Assembly (NCBI GenBank): GCA_037127315.1 | Contig: JBBBDQ010001122.1 | Coordinates: 5,907,001 to 5,971,000 of the forward strand | Origin: Ascarosepion bandense | Taxonomy: Eukaryota > Mollusca > Cephalopoda > Sepiida > Sepiidae | DNA length: 64,000 nt | Reading direction: 5' to 3' | Shown: positions 19,531 through 30,010 of the stretch, in pieces | Numbering within the stretch: position 1 is the first letter of the stretch | How the letters are laid out: each line of letters begins with the position of its first letter | Notes under the pieces: model-generated | Database searches by the model: none | What the model was told of the DNA's origin: nothing | Seen by the model: only the letters and a program-made list of their open reading frames with translations | Position numbers and translations under genes: made by a program

Positions 19531-22500
19531 ATGTCTATTAAGATAGCCAGCTTGAATGCGAGGGGCCTGAGGGATCAGGGTAAGGCGGCTCGCCTGCTTC
19601 GTGACCTCTCGTCCTTCGGCGTGGATGTGGCCGCGATCCAAGAGACTCACTTTCGACTCGTGTGTGCTGGCTAACGACTTTGTCGTCTATTCAGCATATG
19701 AAAGCCGGCATGCCAGAGGTGTTTCTTTGCTGGTCAAGCGTACCCTGGATGCGAGGATTGACCTTGTCCATGTCAGTGCCGAGGGTCGGCTGATTGTGGC
19801 CGATGTTGCAGTGAAAAGCAAGTCGTTCCGGTTGATTGCGGTGTATGTGCCCAACGATCAAGGTGAGCGAGTCTCTTTCTTTCGGATGTTGGAGCCCTTC
19901 ATGGTGGATTCAACACGGCTAATCTTAGTTGGGGACTGGAATGCCACCCTAACCCCCAAATGGGATAGAGGAAGGGGCGCTAGCGGGAGGAGTGGTGATC
20001 GTAGCCTGGTTGATCTGATCAGTGAATTTGGTCTCGTCGATAGATACCGGGTCGATCATCCAGAAGGGAGCATGTGGACGTGGGCGCGTAATTGGCCTTC
20101 TACCCGGGTATCTGCGTACCTGGATAGGATGTTAGTGAGAGTGGCCGACATAGACTTCTTAGAATGTCCAACGTTCCACTGGTTAGGCTACACGGACCAC
20201 AAACTCGTTTGTGCCCGTGTGGTGTTAGACTTTAGGCCTAGGATGGCGGGTTATTGGAAGTTCAATCAGTCCTTACTGGACAGGCGGGACTTTCGTGACC
20301 AGCTGACTAGAGTAGTTCAGCGGGCGTTAATTGGGCAAGTCATTGGGAATAAGTGGTGGGATAGCCTTAAGAATAGCATTAGGTCTTTTGCCACCCAATA
20401 CAGCCAACGGCTCAACCTAGATAAGGCTGCGAAGGCAAAGACACTTAGAGCTAATTACTCCCGGGCGGAGGCTGGTGGGGATCCCCTAGAGATAGCCGTA
20501 GCCAGGGAGGCCCTGGAGCGTTCGACTAGCGGGCGCTACATGGGCCAGGTAATTAGACATAAGTTAAGCAAGATGTCTTCCGAAGCTGTGAACATGGGCG
20601 CAAAACTGCACAAGGAAGAAATTCGTCGGGCCCGCGATCGGTACATTCGAGAGGTGCGCGACCCGGAGGGGCATCTCCTTAGGTCCACTGACGACATGTG
20701 CGAGGCGTTCCAGCGACATTTCGAACACCGGTTTACCAAGGAGCCTGGTCTCCGCGACGAGGAGTTTCGCAGCTATTTGGCTGACTTTCCCCGGCTTTTG
20801 TCGGCTGAAGCGGCTAGCTGCGAGGGAGAGATTACGGAGGACGAAGTCTACGCGGCTTTGAAGAAGGTTGGCAGAGGCAAGTCGCCGGGTTTGGATGGTT
20901 TGCCCTACGAATTGTACTTGAGGCTGTCGCACATTTTTGTCCCGATCTTGACTGTGGTGTTCAACAACTGGTTCCGGCAGGGGTCCATCCCCAATCGGTT
21001 CACCAGGGGCGTGATCACGCTGTTGAGAAAAGGCAAGAAGGTTGGGAGGGAATTAGACGGTTACAGGCCCATAACTCTGCTAAACACAGAGTTAAAGATT
21101 TTGGCCAAGATCCTGATGAATCGCTTGCAGCTAGTTGCTGAGTCTCTGTTGGGACCTGAACAGATTTGCGCTGTGAAGGGCTGAACAATTCAGAGCAACC
21201 TGCACTTGATCCGCACGATCGTAGAGGGAGTAGAAGACGACGAACGAGCTGCGCTGATCAATTTAGATCAGTCCAAGGCATTTGATAGGGTTGACCATGG
21301 CTACCTGGCGGCTGTCCTGCAGGCTGCTGGATTCGAAACCGACTTCAGCCGCTGGATTAGTCTCCTGTATCGCTCCCCCACGGCTGTGGTGCAGGTGAAC
21401 GGGAAGCTGTCGAGCGCTTTCGTGCTGTCTAGGTCGGTCCGAAAGGGTTGTCCACTGTCGTCCTTACTTTACGTCCTGACGTTGGAGCCCCTCCTTCGCA
21501 GGCTAAGGGACAGGGCGTGCAGTCCGGCCCTACATGGAATCGCTGTCCCTGGTGGAGGCGCTCGAGCCAGGGTTTCTGCGTACGCCGATGACGTATCGGT
21601 TTTTGTGTCTTCTCACGGGGACATAAGAGTGGTACAGAAGGCGCTTGTGCGGTACGAACAGGTGACTGGGGCCAAGATTAACCGCGACAAGTCATCTGGC
21701 TTGCGGTTAGGTGCCTGGACGGGAATCTCCCTCCCGGGGCCCTTTGACTGGACGGACGGGCCGCTCAAGCTCCTTGGAGTTTGGTTTGGTCCGGACTTGC
21801 AGTTGAAGAAGAATTGGTCTGAAGTACAGGCAAAGGTTGTTGCGCTGGTCGAGATTTGGCAACGAAGGGGGTTGTCCTTAAAGGGCTTGGCGGAGGTGTG
21901 TGCCACATACCTCTTTCCCAAGATCCTTTACCGGCTGTCTGTACTTCCACTTTGTCAGGCGTGTGAGGAGGCGCTCGAGCGTCTGCTAATCTCCTTTCTT
22001 TGGAGCAGACGCAGACATCACGTCGACAAACGTGTCTGTTACCAACGTCCGTGCAATGGGGGTCTGGGGGTGCCGCACTTAGCAAGCCACAAGCTTACCT
22101 CGAGGTTGGCATTCCTTAGACGTGCGTTAATGGACAACGGTTTGCTTTTGGGGGTAGTGCGGGACGCGTTCCCGAGCCTCACTATCACTCCCCCGATCTC
22201 GAGGCGCTGCTGTAAGCCTCGGGAGCAATTCAAGTTAATTCTCGAATGCCGTAAGGCCTTGATGGCCATTCCGCGGTCCAGTGACCTTTCACAGCCTAGG
22301 AAACTCTTCTATCGAGAATTAGTAGAGGGTGTCGCGAAGGATCGACTCAGGAGGAAGCTCGGCATGACGGAGGGTGAATATCGCTCTCATTGGTCTTGGG
22401 CGCCAGGATCGGAGTATCTCAGCAACTCTGAGTTTTCTTTGACCTGGCGATTAGCTCGGAATGGCTTGTCTCTCAATGACTTGCGTTTCATAATGGGCTT

Positions 22501-22806
22501 GGCGGATTTGCCGGACTGTGAACGTTGCAACCTTGGCATCAAGGAGACGTCTTCTACCATTGTGTGCGCGTTCGCCCATTATGGGATCGAGTCGGCGAGT
22601 TGACTGCTCGTATCGCGCCGCGGGAGCTTCTACTCATTGATCGTGCATACGCTGTTGACAATGTGTCGCCACCGTACTCTGGAGTGAAGCAAATGGTGTT
22701 TCTAGCGCTACTGGCCACGGCTCAAATGGTGATATGGACGACGCGTCTGGAGGAGGTCTTTGCGGGGTGGTCGTCTTTCACATCAGGATCTGATCAGATA
22801 TTTTGA
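19531..22806 (+). pseudogene. LINE ORF2: endonuclease / reverse transcriptase (copy E), broken
   Basis: ORF2 relic. The start (19531, MSIKIASLNARGL) runs about 40 residues until an 11-nt deletion after QETHF. The frame then holds GDWN, SAYLDR and TDH of the endonuclease and the first half of the reverse transcriptase to a TGA at 21182-21184. The same frame continues through QSKAFDRVDH and YADD. RQGCP here reads RKGCP, a change in a conserved reverse transcriptase motif. A 10-nt deletion at about 22,550 shifts the C-terminal zinc finger, whose remainder reads on to 22806. Several point changes follow. It cannot make a full protein. Confidence 0.85.
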
Positions 22807-23652
22807 GTATCAGCTCAAAATGAAGATTAGAACTGATTGGAAATGATTGCACCCAACAGATTTCAGCGAAAGGTGGGTGGCTGAGGCGAGCATGGTTCGC
22901 GTGACTGGGGCTGGCCTTGATTTTCTTTTTTAGACCTGTTAAGTCGCATCGGGTTGGATTCTTCTGGAACCCTTCCCATGGTTAAGGTTAGTACTCATTT
23001 GTGTTCCTAGTTAATGTGTATGAATGTATGTCCTGGCCTGTTTCCTGGCACTCTGGTTTTGTTATGATTCAGCGCTTGACTCCCAATTTCCCGTTTATTT
23101 TGACCTCTGTTTTTGTCATGCCTGAATCAGAATTTTTTCATTCCCAACCCTAATCTTTTTGCTCCTCTCCTTTCCCAGTAGAAAGAGTGTGGCTTGATTT
23201 TGTCTGACAGGCAGAATACAGTGACCTCTTTGTTTTTTGTGGGTGGGTTGGGACCAGCTAACACAATGTTTTTGTTTGTTTTTTTTAGTTTCTTTTATTT
23301 TGGGATGTTATATCATGCCCCCTTTCCCCTGTGTCATTTCACGGCATTATTTTTAAAATATATTTTTGTATTAAAAAATTATGGAAAAAAAGATAATTGT
23401 AAAAAAGAAATTTTTATACACATTGGGATTTTTTATAGATTCCCCGCAGTGTTTTGTGATATTCTGGTATATGATAGGTATGAGTGTCGAAGGATAACTT
23501 CTTTTGGTGATAGAGAAAAATTGTAACGCATGCTTGGGTCACGAATGAAATTAGCTAGGAATAAGATAGCGTACTGCATGACCAACCTCAGTTTTGTTCC
23601 CTCTCCCAACTAGGCCTTGTGCCACAATTGTGTAAATTATCACAATAAATAA

Positions 23653-24282
23653 ACCAGAGGACCCGGGGTCCAGCGACGCGCTCCACCTGCGCCTGGCCGA
23701 CCTTTGCCGCTCGCTATAGCAGCAGCTGTCTCCAAACTCCAGCAGCAGCCGCCAACAACCAGCAGGAGCAGCCACGCAGTAGCAGCAGCCGCCCCTAGCC
23801 CAACCTGCCAAGTCCAGCAGCAGCAGCAGCCAAATTCTGCAACAGTCCATTTTAGGACTCTCTGTTTATATTGATATAGTCCTTTTAAGGGCTCTTCAAC
23901 TACATATGCTATAGCCCTTTTCAGGGCTAACCTACCCGAGCAGCAGAAGCAGTAGACGCAGCAGGCGCACCAGGCAGAAGCGGGCAGATCCCGGCCACGC
24001 ACACGACCGTACTTCTAAGGACAACCGGAGCAGAATTTACAATAACCAACATCGCCTTTGTACTACCCTGCCAGTTACCGGTCTACCGCCTTGGAACCAA
24101 GCGATCCCTTCAATTAGCACTGGCGACTCAAAGAAGTTTCTGTAAAAAATTTTTGCCAGATTAGGCAAATAAAAATTTGGCTGAAACTTATAAACCTTCG
24201 ATTTCGTTGTCCTTGATTCGATCATATTACATTAATTCACAGCGGGGTTAACGGCACCTATTCTGTCCATAGCCCCGCTTCA
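23653..24282 (+). repeat. Gypsy 5' LTR (left end abuts LINE copy E)
   Basis: This 630-bp segment recurs at 36970-37622. It ends in CCCGCTTCA, followed two bases later by a TGG primer-binding site, the classic right end of an LTR. It contains many CAGCAG triplets, repeated CCTTTTAAGGGCT motifs and CAAATAAAAATTTGG. The left end lacks a recognisable TG start and abuts the LINE tail, so the LTR may be truncated there. Confidence 0.65.
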
Positions 24283-24284
24283 AG

Positions 24285-24300
24285 TGGTGACCGCCGACAT
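24285..24300 (+). other. Gypsy primer-binding site
   Basis: TGGTGACCGCCGACAT lies two bases after the CA end of the LTR. A PBS starts with TGG because it pairs with the 3' CCA end of the primer tRNA. I cannot identify the tRNA by eye. Confidence 0.6.
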
Positions 24301-24527
24301 TTGATATTTACGATCGATCAAGATGGCAACAGACGAGTGGGACCAGCACGCTCCCATAAATGTAGCGATGCCGCCCTCAAGCCTACCCGCATACAACCAC
24401 CAAAACACAAAAAATTGGATTCTTCAACTCGAAGCAATTTTCTCGGTACGGAGGATATCATCGCAACAGACAAAATTTGCCTACGTAGTGCAAGTCCTGC
24501 CACCTTCAGTGGTCGACGAAGTGGCTG

Positions 24528-25104
24528 TATCATGTTACCAGTCTGCTACGGCTTACCTCCCTTCCAGCCCTCCTATCCAAAGGGTCTCTCTCACCTTACA
24601 CCGGTTACTTCCGCCGGTGCCCTGGCCTTTTCTACAGCTTCGCTGACGGCGTTCGGACGGCATGCGCCTTCTTTCTTTCTTTCTGTTACCCTAAATCCCT
24701 TTGACATCTCCGGTAAGCTTTATCTTTTTTCCCTTCCCAAATACAGACTGAATTTATCTTGCATTATTTCCTAGATATTTCCCCCTTTTTTAAACGAACC
24801 GTGTTTATTTTCCCCCACGTGCAGACTTTCCATTTTTCTTCTCAGAACCCGCCGTTACGCAGCTTAACTTGAATGTTTTCTCCTTCCTTGAACTTTTACG
24901 ACCCTTTCTTTTATTTGTTGTTATATTGTTTTCCTAAACAATGTCTTTCTCTTTCTTTCAGTTTTTTTTACCTTGTCCGAGTTTTAATAAACCTGTTTTG
25001 AAATGTACTTCGACTCAGAGTCTTGACTCTCGGCAGGAGTTAAATGCTAAATGCCTAAAGGCCGCTTACGTTCGGCGAACACAAGGCGGCCCGGAGGCAT
25101 TATA
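24528..25104 (+). repeat. BEL/Pao 5' LTR
   Basis: 577 bp from TATCATGTTA to GGAGGCATTATA. It differs from the 3' LTR at four positions that I can see. It contains an AATAAA signal in the second half (TTTTAATAAACCTG). Confidence 0.85.
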
Positions 25105-25273
25105 GTAAAAAAAACGGAGATGTCATGTCCCGTAGAAATTCCAGTGAAAGAAGGACGTTTTCCCTCCTTACGGAAAGTTGTTTAACGGTCCTGGACCGTC
25201 AGAACTCGAGCGTCACGGTCAACTAGAGTAGTGTCTCTACACGGTCACCACCCTTTGCTCCCTCACCCCAACT

Positions 25274-26815
25274 ATGGAAGAAAATTTGTCGAGTCGCTCG
25301 AGGACCCACTTCTCAACCCGCTCTCGGACTTCCCGAAGGTCGTCCACAGCAGCCGCTGCTGTTGCTGCCCAAGCGAAGGCGGAAGCTGCTAGAACACGCG
25401 TGGCCTACATTGATGAGGAACTGAAGGTTAAAATGGAGCTAGAGAGGATAAAAGCTAGAAAGGAAGCGGCTGTAGCGGCAGCCGAAGCAGAAGTCTTAAG
25501 GGAAGCTGCCGAACAGGAAAGCGAACGGTCCAGCCATCACCGCATGAAACTTATCTCCGCTCCGGTCGACCCCAGCGCATGGGTCAGGGAGTATTTAGCC
25601 GACCAAGCGAAGCAACCAAAACAAGAGATGCCTGGACCCCTACCACTTCCCAATGAAGAGAGCGCTCAGGTAAGCCAGCTCGCCTCACATAGACTGGCTG
25701 ATCTGGATAGACCCGCCCAAACGACACCCCCCGTCATAAGCTACCATTCTCCCAACTCACACATCGGGGGCAATGAACCACGCGACAACTGGTATCCCTC
25801 TCACACTAGGGACATCCTCCAGCCTCAACAAACCACGGAATTCATGAGGTATCTAACCCGGCGGGAACCTATGACCACTGGTTTGCCACCTTTTAATGAT
25901 AGACCAGAAGATTATAAAAAGTGGAAACGGTCCTTCCAAGGCGCCATAAGACGCCTCAGACTCACACGTGATGAAGAGATGGACCTTTTAGTGAGAGGGC
26001 TCAGCAAAGAGTCACGGGAACATGCCGAGAGGCTAAGGTCAGCCCACCTCAACCACCCTGAAAGGGGACTCCAAAGGATATGGGAGCGACTCGAGGAATG
26101 TTACGGCGCCCCTGAAATGATTGAAGACACCCTCTTCAGAAGAATCGACAATTTTCCCAACCTATTGAGCGACGAATTTCCCAGACTGAGGGAACTCAGC
26201 GACTTGGCCACAGAACTCCTGTCCGCTAAAGAGGATGGAGATCTCCCCAGCCTTGCCTTCCTGGACACTGCTCGAGGCCTTCATCCCTTTGTGGCCAAGT
26301 TACCACCCTCGCTTCAAGATGAATGGCTATCAGTCGGATCCGACTACAAGGAACGACACCGAGTCATGTTTCCCCCCTTCGAGGTATTCGTGAGCTTTGT
26401 ATCACGACAAGCTAGGATCAGGAATGATCCTAGTTTCAAAGTCAATCTTCCAGCTAGCGGGTTCTCACATAAAGAAAACAAACAAAAAATAGTAACGGTA
26501 CACAAAACCGTGGTATCTCCTACGCCCCCCGACACCACACGTCCCCACAGTGAAGCAAGGGACTTGACCCAGTACTGCCCGCTACATGAGAAGTCCCACC
26601 ACCCACTGCTGAAATGCCAGGCCTTCCGAGAAAAGGCATTGACAGAGCGCAAGACCTTCGTCAGAAACAGGGGCATCTGTTTTAAGTGCTGTGCTTCCAC
26701 CGCGCACGTGGCAAAATTCTGTAAAGCAGATGTTACATGCCACCAGAGACCATCAGCACTAAACCCGCCGCTAAGGACGGCGGGGAGGATAAAACCCCTG
26801 CAGCTGCCGGAGTAG
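25274..26815 (+). CDS. BEL/Pao Gag protein
   Basis: A 513-residue Gag open frame with a clear ATG 170 bp after the LTR. In order: a Ser/Arg start, an Ala/Glu-rich coiled coil at about 25-95, a linker, and the conserved Pao-type Gag core (DUF1759-like) from LPPFNDRPEDYKKW (about residue 205) through RIWERLEECYGAPEMIED and FVSFVSRQARIRNDPSF. A Cys-rich zinc region follows from about residue 440 (C-PLHEKSHHPLLK-C, then CFKCCASTAHVAKFC). Gag would form the particle packaging element RNA. The frame ends shortly after the zinc region, and the protease domain continues in another frame, so an indel or frameshift separates them. Confidence 0.85.
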   Translation: MEENLSSRSRTHFSTRSRTSRRSSTAAAAVAAQAKAEAARTRVAYIDEELKVKMELERIKARKEAAVAAAEAEVLREAAEQESERSSHHRMKLISAPVDPSAWVREYLADQAKQPKQEMPGPLPLPNEESAQVSQLASHRLADLDRPAQTTPPVISYHSPNSHIGGNEPRDNWYPSHTRDILQPQQTTEFMRYLTRREPMTTGLPPFNDRPEDYKKWKRSFQGAIRRLRLTRDEEMDLLVRGLSKESREHAERLRSAHLNHPERGLQRIWERLEECYGAPEMIEDTLFRRIDNFPNLLSDEFPRLRELSDLATELLSAKEDGDLPSLAFLDTARGLHPFVAKLPPSLQDEWLSVGSDYKERHRVMFPPFEVFVSFVSRQARIRNDPSFKVNLPASGFSHKENKQKIVTVHKTVVSPTPPDTTRPHSEARDLTQYCPLHEKSHHPLLKCQAFREKALTERKTFVRNRGICFKCCASTAHVAKFCKADVTCHQRPSALNPPLRTAGRIKPLQLPE

Positions 26816-27126
26816 TTTCGCAGTGCACTCAAGTCTGTGGCGGCGACCTCTCGGAGAACTCCTGTTCCAAGATATGTCTCGTCAACGTTTACCCTGCAGA
26901 TCAACCCGACAAGGCAGTGAGGATGTACGCCATTATCGATGAGCAGAGCAACCGGTCTTTGGCAAACTCAAGCTTCTTCGATAGATTCAACAACAACGAG
27001 CCCAGTTTCCCATACTCCCTTAAAACCTGTGCAGGAGTAACTCAAACCATGGGAAGAAGAGCGACAGGCTTCCAGGTGGAATCCTTGGACAGAAAGATCA
27101 GCCTTCCTCTCCCCGCCAAAGAGTAA
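26737..27126 (+). pseudogene. BEL/Pao protease fragment (DUF1758-like)
   Basis: A 129-residue frame overlapping the end of gag by 79 nt in the -1 frame. It has the conserved lead-in VVSQCTQVCGG...CSKICLVNVYP and the protease-like segment YAIIDEQSNRSLANSSFF, which matches the DUF1758 retropepsin-like domain of Pao elements. It stops 34 bp before the 3' LTR, so the rest of the protease and all of pol are deleted. Whether the gag-pro shift was programmed or is a mutation cannot be told from one copy. Confidence 0.75.
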
Positions 27127-27150
27127 CTATTTATGACGTGTCATACGTCA

Positions 27151-27159
27151 GGTGGGGAG
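27151..27159 (+). other. BEL/Pao polypurine tract
   Basis: GGTGGGGAG directly abuts the 3' LTR, the standard site for plus-strand priming. Together with the LTRs, the cis signals needed for mobilisation in trans are partly kept; a PBS is not obvious. Confidence 0.65.
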
Positions 27160-27736
27160 TATCATGTTAACAGTCTGCTACAGCTTACCTCCCTTCCAGC
27201 CCTCCTATCCAAAGGGTCTCTCTCACCTTACACCGGTTACTTCCGCCGGTGCCCTGGCCTTTTCTACAGCTTCGCTGACGGCGTTCGGACGGCATGCGCC
27301 TTCTTTCTTTCTTTCTGTTACCCTAAATCCCTTTGACATCTCCGGTAAGCTTTATCTTTTTTCCCTTCCCAAATACAGACTGAATTTATCTTGCATTATT
27401 TCCTAGATATTTCCCCCTTTTTTAAACGAACCGTGTTTATCTTCCCCCACGTGCAGACTTTCCATTTTTCTTCTCAGAACCCGCCGTTACGCAGCTTAAC
27501 TTGAATGTTTTCTCCTTCCTTGAACTTTTACGACCCTTTCTTTTATTTGTTGTTATATTGTTTTCCTAAACAATGTCTTTCTCTTTCTTTCAGTTTTTTT
27601 TACCTTGTCCGAGTTTTAATAAACCTGTTTTGAAATGTACTTCGACTCAGAGTCTTGACTCTCGGCAGGAGTTAAATGCTAAATGTCTAAAGGCCGCTTA
27701 CGTTCGGCGAACACAAGGCGGCCCGGAGGCATTATA
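27160..27736 (+). repeat. BEL/Pao 3' LTR
   Basis: 577 bp, the same length as the 5' LTR and over 99% identical by eye. The right-hand GGCTG is the second copy of the target duplication. Confidence 0.85.
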
Positions 27737-28411
27737 GGCTGACATCTTGGAAAATGTGCCCGAGCAGGAGCCATATACTTGTTTAAAGAACGCAATTCTA
27801 AAACATACTGGCCGTACGGACGAGGAGCTACTCTGCAAACTTTTCACCAACGTTACCAAGAGTGACAGAACACCCTCACAACTCCTACGCTTTATGAGGA
27901 GCCGACTGGGAAAACATTCGATGGCTGAATCTATTCTGCGTGAACTGTGGATGGACAAGCTGCCTACCACAGTAACACAGATATTAGCGCCGATCGCGGA
28001 AAACACGCCACTGGACCAGGTAGCAGACTCCGCCGACTGTATTGCAGCAAAACTGGACCAAGGAGTGTGTGCCGTGCGGTACCCAGACGACACACCGACC
28101 AAAGATGAGGATCTACGAAAAGCGGTAACCGAAATGCAACAGCAGCCACAGGACATCCGTCTACTCCTCAACTGCAAGCCAAGAGACCCGAAGCCGACAG
28201 CCAACAATTGGCGACGGAGAACATGGAGTACCAGCAGGGATCGACGAACCGACTCAGAATTATGCTGGTACCACCAAAGATTTGGTAATAGGGCAAAACA
28301 TTGCTCGGCATCTTGCAAACACAGTTCCAGGTCAAATTCGAGAAATGAGAATACCGACAGGTAGGAGCGGCAGAACCCGCCGGTAAAAACACACAGCCGC
28401 CTTTTTTACAT

Positions 28412-29500
28412 TTGGGACCAAAAAAAAAACGCATTAAATTTTTAGTGGACACAGACGCAGTCATCAGCGTGGTACCCCACAGAGGAAAACATGACCAAAA
28501 GGCGGCCCTCTATAAGCTCCAGGCAGCAAACGGCTCAGCGATTGAGACGTATGGCACCAAGACACTGACTCTCAATATTGGCATGCGGCATGATTTTACC
28601 TGGACTTTAACCCAAGCAGGCGTAAAAACGCCAATACTTGGAGCAGACTTCCTGGCTCACTATGACCTAGCTGTACACATGAATACGAGAACCTTAGCAG
28701 ACAACACCACAAACATTTCTGTTAAAGGCACCCCCCCTCAACACAACACCACCGGAATCAGCGTAACAGCCTATCACGGACGAGAATACATCGAAATCCT
28801 GAATAGATATCCAGGCATCATTCAGCCACTCGCGGGCACCGGTCCAGAGAAGCATCAAACACATCATCATATCAAGACCAGCGGACAGCCAACATTTTCC
28901 CATCCACGACGCCTCCCTCCTCATAAACTGAAATACGCAAAAAAGGAATTCAATGAGATGTTAAAGGACGGATTCATCCAACCCTCCGACAGCCCATACG
29001 CCTCTCCCCTACATCTAGTACCCAAACCAGGAAGCACGGACTTTAGGGTATGCGTCGATTACAGAAGATTAAACGCCATGACCATACCTTATCGCTATCC
29101 AGTCCCCCATATACACGATTTCGCCTCAGGATTACAAGGCACACGTGTCTTCTCTAAAATAGACCTAACGAAAGCCTACCACCAAATCCCCATAGCTCTG
29201 GAGGACATCCCAAAGACGGCAGTAACCACTCCCTTCGGCCTCTTTGAATACGTCAAGATGCCTTTTGGCCTGAGGAATGCAGCACAAACTTTCCAACGTT
29301 TCATTGACGAGGTACTGCGCGGCCTCACGTATGCATATGCTTACATTAACGACATCCTCATAGCCAGTACGGATGCGAATGTGCACAAACAACATCTAAA
29401 CGAAGTTTTCCACAGGATAGAACATTACGGACTTCGGCTAAATGTTGACAAATGCATCTGTGGAGCATGTGAGGTAAACTTCTTAGGTACATCACATTGA
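28412..29500 (+). pseudogene. Gypsy protease and reverse transcriptase, catalytic sites mutated
   Basis: A 362-residue frame. The retropepsin starts almost at once (FLVDTDAVISV); the normal active-site triplet D-T-G reads D-T-D at 28448-28456. PILGADFLAHY follows as the second flap-region motif. The reverse transcriptase covers about residues 175-360 with SPYASPLHLVPK, FRVCVDYRRLN, SKIDLTKAYHQI and PFGLRNAAQTFQRF. The catalytic Y-x-D-D box reads Y-I-N-D at 29342-29353, which removes one metal-binding aspartate. The frame is lost at about 29,495 in NFLGTSH. Two independent active-site changes plus the shift mark it as dead. Confidence 0.88.
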
Positions 29501-30010
29501 CGCATACGGAATCACGCCGTTACCTGAGAAGATCGACGCAATCAAAAATTTTCCCACGCCTACATCCACGAAACAAATCAGGCGATTTGTCGGGATGATA
29601 AATTTTTACCGTAGGTTCATCCCTGACTGTTCGACAATTCTTTCCCCTCTGACAAACCTCATAGAGCGAAAGAATAAGCAAGTCAGACTAGAAGGAGAAT
29701 CCTTGCAGGCCTTCGAAACGGCGAAGACAGCGCTGAGAAATTTCACTAGACTCTCGTTTATCGAAAATGACCCGGAAACTAGGATCTTTCTCACAACCGA
29801 CGTTGGAATAGGAGCTGTAGTAGAGCAGCAAGTAAACACGGTAAGAAAGCCGATAGCTTTCTTCTCGGCTAAATTTTCCGCAACCCAGAGAAGATATAGT
29901 ACCTTCTCACGAGAACTCCTGGAGGGCAGACACTTTACGATCTTCACAGATCACAAACCGCTGACCAACGCAATGAATGTCAACACGTCACCTGGACTAC
30001 ATTTCTCAGT
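29500..30010 (+). pseudogene. Gypsy RT thumb / RNase H region
   Basis: Continues pol in a shifted frame: the PTSTKQIRRFVGMINFYRRFI thumb motif, then LTTDVGIGAVVEQ, the RNase H start with its first catalytic aspartate, KPIAFFSAKFSATQRRYST and FTDHKPLTNAM. Between RELLEG and RHFTIF a stretch usually seen in this family (about a dozen residues around the A-x-x-H-F-R-Y motif) is missing, probably a small deletion. A further frameshift at about 29,985 leads into the integrase part. Confidence 0.8.

Larger units (their letters stand above)
17181..23652 (+). mobile_element. LINE copy E, near full-length Tx1/L1-clade element
   Basis: About 6.5 kb and the last unit of the array. Its 3' UTR is the copy C subfamily type and ends AATAAACCAGAGGA before a Gypsy LTR. 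ORF1 is open throughout. ORF2 has at least two frameshifts and one stop. The stop (TGA in GTGAAGGGCTGAAC at 21182) and most of the 3' half are shared with copy F. Confidence 0.85.
24523..27741 (+). mobile_element. BEL/Pao LTR retrotransposon, internally deleted, with target duplication
   Basis: Two 577-bp LTRs bound 2,055 bp of internal sequence. The element is flanked by the 5-bp direct repeat GGCTG (24523-24527 and 27737-27741), the size typical of BEL/Pao, and interrupts Gypsy gag. The interior has gag and the start of a protease, then jumps to a polypurine tract. Reverse transcriptase, RNase H and integrase are absent. I see only four differences between the LTRs, so insertion is young compared with everything around it. 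Confidence 0.9.
24323..28364 (+). pseudogene. Gypsy gag, split by BEL insertion
   Basis: The structural Gag protein of the Gypsy element. It starts at the ATG-like codon at 24323 (MATDEWDQHAP). The first 68 residues run to 24527 and include the N-terminal motif around NWILQLEAIFSV. The frame resumes after the 3' target duplication at 27737 with ADILENVPEQEPYTCL and continues to 28364. That part includes LRFMRSRLG, LRELWMDKLP, and a C-x11-C-x3-C pattern near its end. The retroviral-type capsid fold is the known role of this family. The reading frame across the insertion is exact once one copy of the 5-bp duplication is discounted, showing that gag was open when the BEL element landed. Confidence 0.8.
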
